10,432 nt of DNA from Hydrogenophaga sp. (lineage in GTDB: Bacteria > Pseudomonadota > Gammaproteobacteria > Burkholderiales > Burkholderiaceae_C), in the NCBI GenBank assembly GCA_020047875.1, contig JAIFNE010000134.1, positions 1-10,432 on the forward strand, written 5' to 3'. The position numbers and the translations under genes are program-made. Shown here in pieces: positions 1-6,836 of the stretch. The notes beneath the pieces were generated by a model. That model searched no databases, was not told where the DNA came from, and saw only the letters and a program-made list of their open reading frames with translations. Every line of letters begins with the position of its first letter. The stretch's first letter is position 1.

Positions 1-140
1 TTACTGAGCTTCCTTGACCGGACCAGCAAGACCGCAAACAACACACCCCGGTGGGCAACATCGCCTGCAATCTCCGTCTGAGCCCTTCACCGCTTTACTT
101 GCCCCGCCAGAAGGCAGGTCAGTGAGCAGCGAAGCCTTGC

Positions 141-170
141 AGTATACATCAGATTTTTGAGGGCTGTCAA
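141..170 (-). promoter_or_regulatory. Near-consensus sigma-70 promoter pointing left
   Basis: Read on the minus strand, bases 170-165 are TTGACA, a perfect -35, and bases 146-141 are TATACT, five of six matches to the -10 consensus. The spacer is 18 bp (147-164). Immediately upstream of the -35, the minus strand at 190-171 has A and T tracts (ACAAAATTT and GAATT) that resemble an UP element. Transcription would start near base 134 and leave the window at base 1, giving at least about 130 nt of leader or transcript without a convincing start codon. Such strong promoters often serve stable RNA or highly expressed genes, so the target probably lies left of the window. The sequence match is direct; the function is inferred. 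Confidence 0.6.
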
Positions 171-286
171 ATTCGTCGAAGAAATTTTGTCGGCGCTGCA
201 GGCAACGCCGCAACACGGCGGCGCCAAGGGTGCAGAGGATCCACGCTTGCTTGGCGCCTGGGCATGCAGCGGGCTCATCATGTCTC

Positions 287-322
287 TGGCGCTTTGTCTC
301 TTTGTGGCGCTTTGTCTCTTTG
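287..322. repeat. Perfect 18-bp tandem duplication
   Basis: The unit TGGCGCTTTGTCTCTTTG occurs at 287-304 and again, without mismatch or gap, at 305-322. It lies in the non-coding region between the leftward promoter and the uup start. Two identical adjacent copies look like a recent slippage event rather than a long conserved array. I see no third copy. It may be a variable-number locus between strains. Confidence 0.9.
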
Positions 323-461
323 AGCTGGACGTGATTCGTTGCGTGACTCCTCGCCTCTGCAGTCGGACAGTCTGGCCTTTGCTGACAAGCGCGACTGATG
401 CCCAACAACGCTCCCTGGGCTGCGCCGGGATAATCCACGCTTCCTTATCAGTACAACCCAA

Positions 462-2372
462 ATGGCACTCATCTCCTTGCAGAACGCGCAACTGGCCTTT
501 GGCCATGTTGCCCTTCTTGATCACACCGACTTTTCGCTGGAGGCGCAGGAGCGCGTGGGGCTGATTGGTCGCAATGGCACGGGCAAGTCTTCCATGCTGA
601 AGATTCTGGCTGGACTGGAGAAGCCCGACGATGGCCAGCTGCAGACCCAGACGGGCCTTCGCATCGCTTATGTGCCGCAGGAACCGGTGCTCAATTTGGC
701 AGCCACCGTGTTCGAGGCGGCGAGTGTGGGCCTGGCGGACGCTTGCGAGGCTCGGGAGGCGTATCTGAGCGGCGCTGAAGGGCTGGATCTGGACGCGCTG
801 CAGAACCGGATTGAGGCGCTCGACGCCTGGAACTGGGAACAGCGGGTAGAAGAAACGCTGCACCGCTTGCACCTCAATGGCGATGACCGGGTGGGCGCTT
901 TGTCGGGCGGAAACAAGAAGCGCGTGGCGTTGGCTCAGGCGCTGGTGAGCAAGCCCGATGTGTTGCTGCTGGACGAGCCCACCAACCATCTGGATCTGGA
1001 CAGCATCACCTGGCTGGAGGACCTGCTGCTGGAGTACCCGGGCAGCGTGGTGACGATCAGCCACGACCGGGCTTTCCTTGACCGCGTAGCGACCCGAATG
1101 GTGGAGCTCGATCGCGGACGACTGCTGAGCTACCCAGGCAATTTCGCGCGGTATCAGGTGCTGAAGGAGGAGCAGCTGGCCCAGGAATCGGTGATCAACG
1201 CGCGGGCCGACAAGCTGCTGGCCCAGGAGGAAGTCTGGATACGTAAGGGTGTGGAGGCGAGGCGGACCCGCGCGCAGGGTCGCATCACACGGCTGGAGAA
1301 TCTGCGGTCGCAGCGGGCCCAGCGCCGCGACGCGCTGGGCAATGTGAAGCTTGAGGTGGCCAGTGGCGGTGCCAGCGGGAAGATCGTGGCGGAGCTGGAG
1401 AAGGTGAGCAAATCGTTCCCGTTGGCTGATGGCGGGCAGCGCACCGTGATCCGCGACTTCACCGCCACCATCCTGCGCGGCGACAAGATCGGCCTGATCG
1501 GGCCCAATGGCGCGGGCAAGACCACCTTGCTCAAAATTATCCTGGGCGAACTGGCGCCAGACGGCGGCACGGTGCGCCTCGGCAGCAAACAAAGCGTGGC
1601 CTATTTTGACCAGATGCGCGATCAGATCGACCTGGACGCCACGCTGGAAGACTTCATCAGCCCCGGCAGCGAGTGGATCGAGATCGGCAACAAGCGCACC
1701 CACGTCAAGAGCTATCTCGCTGACTTCCTGTTTTCGCCCGCCCGCGCCAACGCGCCGGTGCGCACCCTCTCCGGCGGCGAGCGCAACCGCCTGCTTCTGG
1801 CACGCCTGTTTGCGCGGCCGGCCAACGTGCTCGTGCTTGACGAGCCCACCAACGACCTGGACATCGACACGCTTGAGCTGCTGGAAGACCTGCTGCAGCA
1901 GTACGACGGCACCGTCTTCCTGGTGAGCCACGACCGGCGTTTCCTCGATAACGTGGTCACCAGCACCATCGTGCACGAGGGCGAGGGTCGGTGGCGCGAG
2001 TACGTGGGCGACGTGCAGGACTGGATGACGCAGTCAGCGCGCGCGCAGACCTTGCAACGCGAGCGCGACGCGGCGGCCCCTGCGGCCAGCCCCAAGGCCG
2101 CGGCGCCGGCCAGCACGGTCACGCCGGCCGCAGACGCATCGACCGCGCCACGGCGCAAGCTCAACTACAAGGAGCAACGCGAGCTGGAAACCCTGCCGGC
2201 ACACATCGCCACGCTGGAAGCCGAGCAAGCACAGGTGGAGCGTGATCTCGCGGGCGGCGCCCTGTACGCCAGCGATCCGGCCCGGGCGGCTCAACTTGGC
2301 GCCCGGCATGCCGAAATCGAGGGAGAGTGGCTGCAATCCCTGGAACGCCTGGAGGCTCTGGGCGGCCGCTGA
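462..2372 (+). CDS. uup: ABC-F family ATPase, Uup type
   Basis: This is a soluble 636-residue protein with two ATP-binding cassettes and no membrane segment. That is the ABC-F layout, and the length is almost that of E. coli Uup. Cassette 1 has a Walker A at residues 36-43 (GRNGTGKS), an LSGGN signature at 147-151 and a Walker B with D171 and E172. Cassette 2 has a Walker A at 347-354 (GPNGAGKT), LSGGE at 436-440 and D460/E461. Both catalytic glutamates are present. The charged inter-cassette linker, around 235-300, contains the Uup-like run QEEVWIRKGVEARRTR (255-270). After an Ala/Pro-rich hinge (about 535-560), residues 566-636 form the basic coiled-coil C-terminal domain (KLNYKEQRELE) that binds DNA in Uup. 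ABC-F proteins act on ribosomes; Uup is also linked to DNA branch migration and transposon excision. The ATG start gives the family N-terminus MALISLQ, although no clear Shine-Dalgarno precedes it. The kinase gene follows 41 bp downstream. Confidence 0.93.
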   Translation: MALISLQNAQLAFGHVALLDHTDFSLEAQERVGLIGRNGTGKSSMLKILAGLEKPDDGQLQTQTGLRIAYVPQEPVLNLAATVFEAASVGLADACEAREAYLSGAEGLDLDALQNRIEALDAWNWEQRVEETLHRLHLNGDDRVGALSGGNKKRVALAQALVSKPDVLLLDEPTNHLDLDSITWLEDLLLEYPGSVVTISHDRAFLDRVATRMVELDRGRLLSYPGNFARYQVLKEEQLAQESVINARADKLLAQEEVWIRKGVEARRTRAQGRITRLENLRSQRAQRRDALGNVKLEVASGGASGKIVAELEKVSKSFPLADGGQRTVIRDFTATILRGDKIGLIGPNGAGKTTLLKIILGELAPDGGTVRLGSKQSVAYFDQMRDQIDLDATLEDFISPGSEWIEIGNKRTHVKSYLADFLFSPARANAPVRTLSGGERNRLLLARLFARPANVLVLDEPTNDLDIDTLELLEDLLQQYDGTVFLVSHDRRFLDNVVTSTIVHEGEGRWREYVGDVQDWMTQSARAQTLQRERDAAAPAASPKAAAPASTVTPAADASTAPRRKLNYKEQRELETLPAHIATLEAEQAQVERDLAGGALYASDPARAAQLGARHAEIEGEWLQSLERLEALGGR

Positions 2373-2413
2373 CACCTTGTTCAACCTCCGGCCCGCGCCG
2401 GCTTGCCCACTTC

Positions 2414-4588
2414 ATGTCCGCATCGCCCGACCGCCTCGCCCAGGATTTCCAACGCGCCTTGCAGGACCTGCAAAAGGAGAAGGCGCGCACGCAACAGCTG
2501 CTGCATGAACTTGACCGGCAGAACGCCGAACTCGATCGTCTGCGCAGTTCGGTACACCGGGAGTCCAACAGTCGGCTGCTGGCAGAGGAGGCACTGGACG
2601 AAACCCGCGACCGCCTGCAACTGGCGGTCGATGCCGCGGGTCTGGCGCTGTGGGACTGGCAGCTGCCCGCGCCCAACGTTTTCCTAACCGCGCGCTGGGG
2701 TGAAATGCTCGGTGATGTGGCCATGGACGGCTACTGGAAAACCGCCGATCTGCTGCAACGCCTGCACCCGGACGACCGCACAAGGCTTCAGGCCATGGCC
2801 GCCAACCTGCTGCAAGGGCGCCAACTCAAAGCCGCGGCGCAGTACCGCATTCGCAGCGCCACCGGCTGGGTCTGGATGGAAAGCCATGCGATGGTGGCCG
2901 AGCGCGATGCCCAGGGCAAACCGCTGCGCCTGATGGGCACCCACGCGGACATCGGCGAGCGCAAACAGGTGGAAGCCGAGATTGAACGCGCCCGTGAGCT
3001 GGCTGAGCAGGCCAGCCAGGCCAAAAGCGAATTTCTCGCCAACATCAGCCACGAGGTGCGCACGCCTTTGAATGCGCTCATGGGGCTGACCCGGCTGCTG
3101 ATGGACTCGCCGCTCAGCACCGAGCAAAAAAGTTGGCTGGACCTGATGGACAGCTCGGCCCACGCCCTGCTGGGTTTGCTCAACGACGTGCTCGATCTCT
3201 CGCGCATCGAGGCGGGGAAGATGCAGCTGGAACAAGAGCGTTTCCATCTACTGGACGCACTCACCGAAGTGGGCGCGGTCTACGGCGAGCAGGCTCGCGG
3301 CAAGTCGATCGACTGGACATTGACCCTAGCAGCCAACCTGCCAACCCACCTGGAGGGCGATGCGGGCCGCCTGCGTCAGGTGCTGAGCAATCTCCTGTCC
3401 AATGCGCTCAAGTTCACCCCGCGCGGCGGTCGGATCGAGCTGGCCGCCAGCCTGGTGCCGCCGGCGCCCGATGGGGTGCGTCGCTGGCAGGTGCGGGTGA
3501 AGGACAGCGGCGTGGGCATTTCTGCCCGGCAGCAGCTCACCCTGTTTGACGCCTTCACCCAGGCCGACGCCTCCACCGCGCGGCGCTACGGCGGCAGCGG
3601 CCTGGGGCTGGCGATCTGCGCGCGGCTGGTACGGCTCATGGGTGGCACGCTCACGGTGGACAGCGCGCTCGGCCAGGGCAGCTGTTTCACGGTATCGCTG
3701 CCGCTTCACGAAGCGGCGCTGGCCCTGCCCCAGCGCGCGCCGCTGGAACTCAACGAGCTGGCGGCAGCCGGTGAGCGGTTTGCCGGCCTGCGCGTGCTGG
3801 TGGCCGAGGACCACCCGGTCAACGAGCTGCTGATGAACCAGTTGCTCCGGCGCCTGGGCTGTGCTGTGCGCAACGCACGCGACGGCGAACAGGCGGTGGC
3901 CGAGTGGGCGCTGGGCGGTGTGGACCTGGTGCTGATGGATGTGCAGATGCCGGGCACCAACGGCCTGCAGGCCACGCAGCGCATCAGGGAACAGGAAGCG
4001 CAGCGCGGTCTGCCTCGCACGCCCATCGTTGCGGTCACCGCCAACGCCATGTCGGACGACCGCACGATCTGCCTGGCCGCGGGCATGGACGGCTACACGC
4101 CCAAGCCGGTGAGCCCGCAAGCGCTGATTGCCGCAATGGAGGCCGCACTGCGTGGCCAGGCGGACTCGCCCGCCCCCAGCGCCCAGACCGCACCCCCCGA
4201 GGCCCCGGCCACCCCGCGCAGCCCGGCGGCTGCCGACGCGCTGGACATCGACAAACTGCGCCGCCGGCTCGACGGCGACGAAGCCACCCTGCGTCAGCTG
4301 GCGCTGGCCATGCAAGCCGATCTCCGCGAACGGCTGCAGGCGCTGCAGCGCGCGCTGACCGAACAAAACGCCGACAGCGCGGTGGTGCACGCCCATGGCT
4401 TGAAGGGTTCGCTGGGCAGCATGACAGCCGAGCGCGGTGCGCGGCTGGCCAAGGGCCTGGAGCTGGCTGCGCTGGCACGCGACTGGGGGCTGTTCGGGCG
4501 CGCCCTGCCGCTGCTGATGGCCGAGGCGCGCTCGATCGACGCGGCGCTGGCGGCGGTGCTCACTGCGAAGCCGCCAACAGCCGGCTGA
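2414..4588 (+). CDS. Soluble hybrid histidine kinase (PAS-HisKA-HATPase-REC-HPt)
   Basis: This is a 724-residue multistep phosphorelay kinase. Residues 8-65 form an N-terminal coiled coil rich in Gln, Glu, Leu and Arg. A PAS/PAC sensor fold (about 69-183) follows, ending in the usual GTHADIGERK segment. HisKA carries the phosphoacceptor H213 in NISHEVRTP. The ATPase domain has N-box N330, G1 DSGVG (364-368) and G2 GGSGLGL (393-399). The receiver domain has acidic residues E465/D466, phosphoacceptor D509 in LMDVQMP, T542 and K564. The C-terminal HPt domain carries H661 in HAHGLKGS. All relay residues are present, so it should phosphorylate His to Asp to His and pass the phosphate to an unlinked regulator. 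No transmembrane segment or signal peptide is visible, so it should sense a cytoplasmic cue, and the PAS ligand is unknown. An in-frame ATG at 2327 would add 29 unconvincing residues overlapping uup. I prefer the ATG at 2414, though no good Shine-Dalgarno supports either. No response-regulator gene is adjacent. Confidence 0.9.
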   Translation: MSASPDRLAQDFQRALQDLQKEKARTQQLLHELDRQNAELDRLRSSVHRESNSRLLAEEALDETRDRLQLAVDAAGLALWDWQLPAPNVFLTARWGEMLGDVAMDGYWKTADLLQRLHPDDRTRLQAMAANLLQGRQLKAAAQYRIRSATGWVWMESHAMVAERDAQGKPLRLMGTHADIGERKQVEAEIERARELAEQASQAKSEFLANISHEVRTPLNALMGLTRLLMDSPLSTEQKSWLDLMDSSAHALLGLLNDVLDLSRIEAGKMQLEQERFHLLDALTEVGAVYGEQARGKSIDWTLTLAANLPTHLEGDAGRLRQVLSNLLSNALKFTPRGGRIELAASLVPPAPDGVRRWQVRVKDSGVGISARQQLTLFDAFTQADASTARRYGGSGLGLAICARLVRLMGGTLTVDSALGQGSCFTVSLPLHEAALALPQRAPLELNELAAAGERFAGLRVLVAEDHPVNELLMNQLLRRLGCAVRNARDGEQAVAEWALGGVDLVLMDVQMPGTNGLQATQRIREQEAQRGLPRTPIVAVTANAMSDDRTICLAAGMDGYTPKPVSPQALIAAMEAALRGQADSPAPSAQTAPPEAPATPRSPAAADALDIDKLRRRLDGDEATLRQLALAMQADLRERLQALQRALTEQNADSAVVHAHGLKGSLGSMTAERGARLAKGLELAALARDWGLFGRALPLLMAEARSIDAALAAVLTAKPPTAG

Positions 4589-6005
4589 ACACGCGCCAGA
4601 AGGCCGCATCCTGGGTGGTGGCGAAGTTGATGCGCATCAGGGTGCCGGGTTCACGCGCGGCGTGGAACAGCGCGCCGGGCGCGATCAGATAGCCCTCGTC
4701 AAGCAAGCGCTGCGCCAGCAGCTCGGTGTCGACCCCTGTATCCACCCAGCCAAACAGGCCAGCAGGCTCGGCCACGAAGCGGCAGCCCGCGGCGGTGGCC
4801 AACTTCACGCTGCGCACCCGCGCGCCATCCAGCCGGGCGCTGACCCGCAGCGCGTGCCGGCGCAGCTGGCCCTGCTCGATGCAGTGGGCCAGCGCACGCT
4901 CCAGCAGGCTGGGCGTGGTCAGGGTGGAGAGCAGCTTGGTGTCGAGCAGGCGCTCCACCAGCGCGGCGGGCGCGGCCAGGTAGCCCACGCGCCAGTTCGG
5001 CGCCAGAATTTTGGCAAAACCGCTCACGTAAATGGTGCGCTGCAGGCCATCGAGCACGCTCATGCGGGTGGCGTGCTCGGGCGCGATGTGGCTGTAGGTG
5101 TCGTCCTCCACCACATGAAAGTTGTGCGTCTGCGCCAGCTGCAGCACCCGGTGTGCACTGGCGGGCGAAAGGCAGTAGCCCGTGGGGTTGTGCAACACGC
5201 TGACACTGACGAACAGCTTGGGCTCGTACGCCTCGCAATAACGCGACATCACCGCCAGATCGGGGCCCTGCGGGCCGCGCGGCACCGGCAGGATGCGCAT
5301 GCCCAGCGCATGCAGGCGCGCAAATTCCACCGCCCAGCCCGGCTCCTCGACCATCACGCAGTCGCCCGCCTTGAGCAGGGTACGGCTCACGATATCGAGC
5401 GCCTGGGTGGCGCCCACGGTGGTGATCACCTGCTCCGGCCCCGCTGGCATGCCCAGCTGCTGGAGGCGGGCGGCCAGCGCGCGGCGCAGCACCGCATCAC
5501 CCATCGGCTCGCCATAGCGCAGCGAGCTGTCAAACAGCGCCTTGGTGCCGGTCACGCGGCGCACCGCGGTGGGCAGAAAGCTGGTTTCCAGCCAGTCTGG
5601 CGGCAACACGCCCATGCCGGGCTGCGGCCGGTCGCCCTCAGTGTGGAACATGCCACGCAACAACGCGGCAGCGTTCACCGGCGCCGCCAGCCGAGGCCCG
5701 GGCCGGGCGGCGGGCTGCGCCGAGCGCGCATCCGAGCGCTCGACCACCCGATCGCGAACGAAGAAACCCCGCTGAGGCCGCGCCTCCACCAAGCCCTGCG
5801 CCAGCAGCAGATCGTAAGCAGCCACCACGGTGGACGGGCTCAGGCTCTGCTGCAACGCACACTGCCGCACGCTGGGCAGACGCGCGCCGGGGATCAGCAG
5901 CCGGTCGCGGATACGGCCGGCAATGCGGTCGGCCAGCTGCTCGGCCAGGGTGAGCGAGCTGGCTCGTGTCAATGGGGGCGCGCCGGGGTTGGCGAGATCG
6001 GGCAT
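4560..6005 (-). CDS. MocR-type PLP-dependent transcriptional regulator
   Basis: This is a 481-residue fusion of a GntR-type winged helix-turn-helix (about 17-88, with the typical LPSVRQ and PSTVVAAYDLL helices and a QRGFFV wing) to a fold-type I aminotransferase domain (about 120-481). The cofactor site looks intact: K332 in SGFAKILAP should form the Schiff base with PLP. N273 (HNPTG), D301 and Y304 (VVEDDTY) would bind PLP, and R458 (LMRINFA) the carboxylate of an amino-acid ligand. MocR regulators such as GabR and PdxR sense an amino acid or PLP through this domain, and usually repress themselves and control a divergent gene. Here the divergent neighbour is the lysE-type operon, and the shared intergenic region carries a repeat-rich operator candidate. 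An in-frame ATG ending at 6116 would add 37 residues translated from the operator itself, so I chose the ATG at 6005-6003, which begins MPDLANPG. The 3' end overlaps the convergent kinase gene by 29 bp. Confidence 0.9.
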   Translation of the reverse strand: MPDLANPGAPPLTRASSLTLAEQLADRIAGRIRDRLLIPGARLPSVRQCALQQSLSPSTVVAAYDLLLAQGLVEARPQRGFFVRDRVVERSDARSAQPAARPGPRLAAPVNAAALLRGMFHTEGDRPQPGMGVLPPDWLETSFLPTAVRRVTGTKALFDSSLRYGEPMGDAVLRRALAARLQQLGMPAGPEQVITTVGATQALDIVSRTLLKAGDCVMVEEPGWAVEFARLHALGMRILPVPRGPQGPDLAVMSRYCEAYEPKLFVSVSVLHNPTGYCLSPASAHRVLQLAQTHNFHVVEDDTYSHIAPEHATRMSVLDGLQRTIYVSGFAKILAPNWRVGYLAAPAALVERLLDTKLLSTLTTPSLLERALAHCIEQGQLRRHALRVSARLDGARVRSVKLATAAGCRFVAEPAGLFGWVDTGVDTELLAQRLLDEGYLIAPGALFHAAREPGTLMRINFATTQDAAFWRVFSRLLAASQ

Positions 6006-6058
6006 GGTCTTCAGGCGGCGAGCCGAACGGGGAAGCAGCGGCTGTGTGGCTGGGCGTA

Positions 6059-6110
6059 GCCATACAGTTTGCGCCACTGACCCTGCAAACTGTATGGCCA
6101 GTGTATGGCC
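6059..6110. promoter_or_regulatory. Candidate MocR operator: 14-bp inverted repeat plus extra direct half-site
   Basis: Arms GCCATACAGTTTGC (6059-6072) and GCAAACTGTATGGC (6085-6098) are perfect reverse complements around a 12-bp centre. The sequence TGTATGGCC inside the right arm (6091-6099) recurs exactly at 6102-6110. That gives one inverted and two direct half-sites, the direct ones 11 bp apart, about one helical turn. The element sits in the 174-bp divergent region between the MocR gene and the exporter operon, where GabR-like regulators bind repeated half-sites. On the rightward side a weak -10-like CATAAA (6118-6123) lies just beyond the last half-site, with no consensus -35, as expected of an activated promoter. 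The repeats are seen directly; binding by the adjacent MocR protein is inferred. Confidence 0.65.
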
Positions 6111-6116
6111 CATCAA
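6089..6116 (-). promoter_or_regulatory. Possible promoter of the MocR gene
   Basis: On the minus strand TTGATG (6116-6111) and TACAGT (6094-6089), separated by 16 bp, each match four of six positions of the sigma-70 hexamers. Transcription would start near 6083 and leave a leader of about 78 nt before the ATG at 6005. The promoter would lie under the direct half-sites of the candidate operator, which fits negative autoregulation. The hexamer match is modest, so this is tentative. Confidence 0.3.
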
Positions 6117-6179
6117 GCATAAAGTGGCGCTTGCGGTTCGACAACATTTCTGAACAACCTTGCTGGATTTCCACCAACC

Positions 6180-6836
6180 ATGAACGCCGCCGAATTCAGC
6201 GCGCTGCTGCTGCTCGCCACCGCCGTCAGCTTCACACCCGGGCCCAACACCACGCTCTCGACCGCGCTGGCGGCCAATGGCGGGCTCAAGGCTGCGATGC
6301 GCTTCGTGTGTGCGGTGCCGGTGGGCTGGGGCCTGCTGTTTGGCTTAAGCGCCGCAGGTCTGGGGGCGCTGGTGGTGGCACAGCCGATGCTGCGCGGCGC
6401 CATCCTGCTGGGTGGGGTGGGCTATCTGGCCTGGCTGGCGCGCCGGCTCTGGGGCAGCCGCAGCCTGAACGCGGTGGACGCCAGCCGGCTGCAGGTCACG
6501 TTCCTGCAGGGCGTGGGCCTGCAGTTTCTGAACATCAAGGCCTGGATGCTGGCACTTTCGCTGGTGGCCGGCTGGGTCGCGGGCCATCCCGATGCGCTGC
6601 TGCGGTTTGCGCAGGTGCTTCCGGTGATGCTGGCATTTGCCTTCTTCAGCAACCTGACCTACGCCGCCATCGGCTCGGTGCTCAGGCACTGGCTGGCTGG
6701 GCCGGTGGTGAACGGCGTGGCCAGCGGGGCGCGGCTGCTGGTGTTCAACCGCGTCATGGCCAGTGCCTTGATGCTGACCGCGGCCTGGATGCTGTGGAGC
6801 GGGCTGGCTCCGTCGGCCACCCGGGCTGGCGCATGA
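6180..6836 (+). CDS. LysE/RhtB family amino-acid exporter
   Basis: This is a 218-residue, strongly hydrophobic inner-membrane protein with about six predicted membrane segments, the normal size for the LysE/RhtB family of amino-acid and homoserine-lactone exporters. The family hallmark FTPGPN occupies residues 18-23 at the end of the first helix. It is followed by a small-residue loop before the second helix (GGLKAAMRF), and later by the GVGYLAWLARRLWGS segment typical of the third helix. The family exports amino acids by a proton-coupled mechanism; the particular substrate cannot be read from the sequence. It is the first gene of the operon facing the MocR regulator, and its stop codon overlaps the next start (ATGA at 6833-6836), so the two transporters are probably translationally coupled. 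The ATG at 6180 has only a weak ribosome-binding site. Confidence 0.88.
   Translation: MNAAEFSALLLLATAVSFTPGPNTTLSTALAANGGLKAAMRFVCAVPVGWGLLFGLSAAGLGALVVAQPMLRGAILLGGVGYLAWLARRLWGSRSLNAVDASRLQVTFLQGVGLQFLNIKAWMLALSLVAGWVAGHPDALLRFAQVLPVMLAFAFFSNLTYAAIGSVLRHWLAGPVVNGVASGARLLVFNRVMASALMLTAAWMLWSGLAPSATRAGA

Larger units (their letters stand above)
1..461. other. Non-coding region left of uup
   Basis: I find no credible protein gene here. Open frames exist on both strands, but they have no usable ribosome-binding site and no recognisable domain, and the longest leftward one runs straight through the promoter at 141-170. Bases 130-200 are visibly richer in A/T than the rest of the window. The region contains the leftward promoter and the 18-bp tandem duplication listed separately. 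A rightward promoter for uup must also lie here. The best -10-like match is GATAAT at 429-434, but nothing resembling TTGACA sits 16-18 bp upstream, so I do not call it. Confidence 0.6.

Noticed and set aside
1..90. Possible 29-codon Cys-rich minus-strand peptide (GTG start, stop at 3-1) downstream of the leftward promoter
   Set aside because: The CRRCCPPGCVVC run is eye-catching and the promoter is well placed, but there is no Shine-Dalgarno, the start is a GTG, and the length is well within chance for this composition.
157..564. 135-codon plus-strand frame ahead of and into uup
   Set aside because: It would need a TTG start, overlaps the first 100 bases of uup in another frame, includes the tandem duplication, and has no recognisable domain.
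87..1976. 629-codon open frame on the minus strand opposite uup
   Set aside because: It is antisense to a clearly recognisable ABC-F gene, crosses the leftward promoter, has a composition dominated by His, Gln, Arg and Leu typical of GC-rich shadow frames, and shows no domain.
462..2372. Apparent shift in codon choice within uup, more mixed third positions in the first half and more C-ending codons in the second
   Set aside because: It hints at a recombination mosaic, but I could not quantify it, and the protein is continuous and normal across the region.
3326..4609. 427-codon minus-strand frame opposite the hybrid kinase
   Set aside because: It lies opposite the HATPase, REC and HPt domains, whose motifs are all intact, and its translation is His/Gln/Arg-rich without family resemblance.
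4662..6059. 465-codon plus-strand frame opposite the MocR gene
   Set aside because: The sense strand encodes a full MocR protein with conserved PLP residues; this frame is its low-complexity shadow and lacks a ribosome-binding site.
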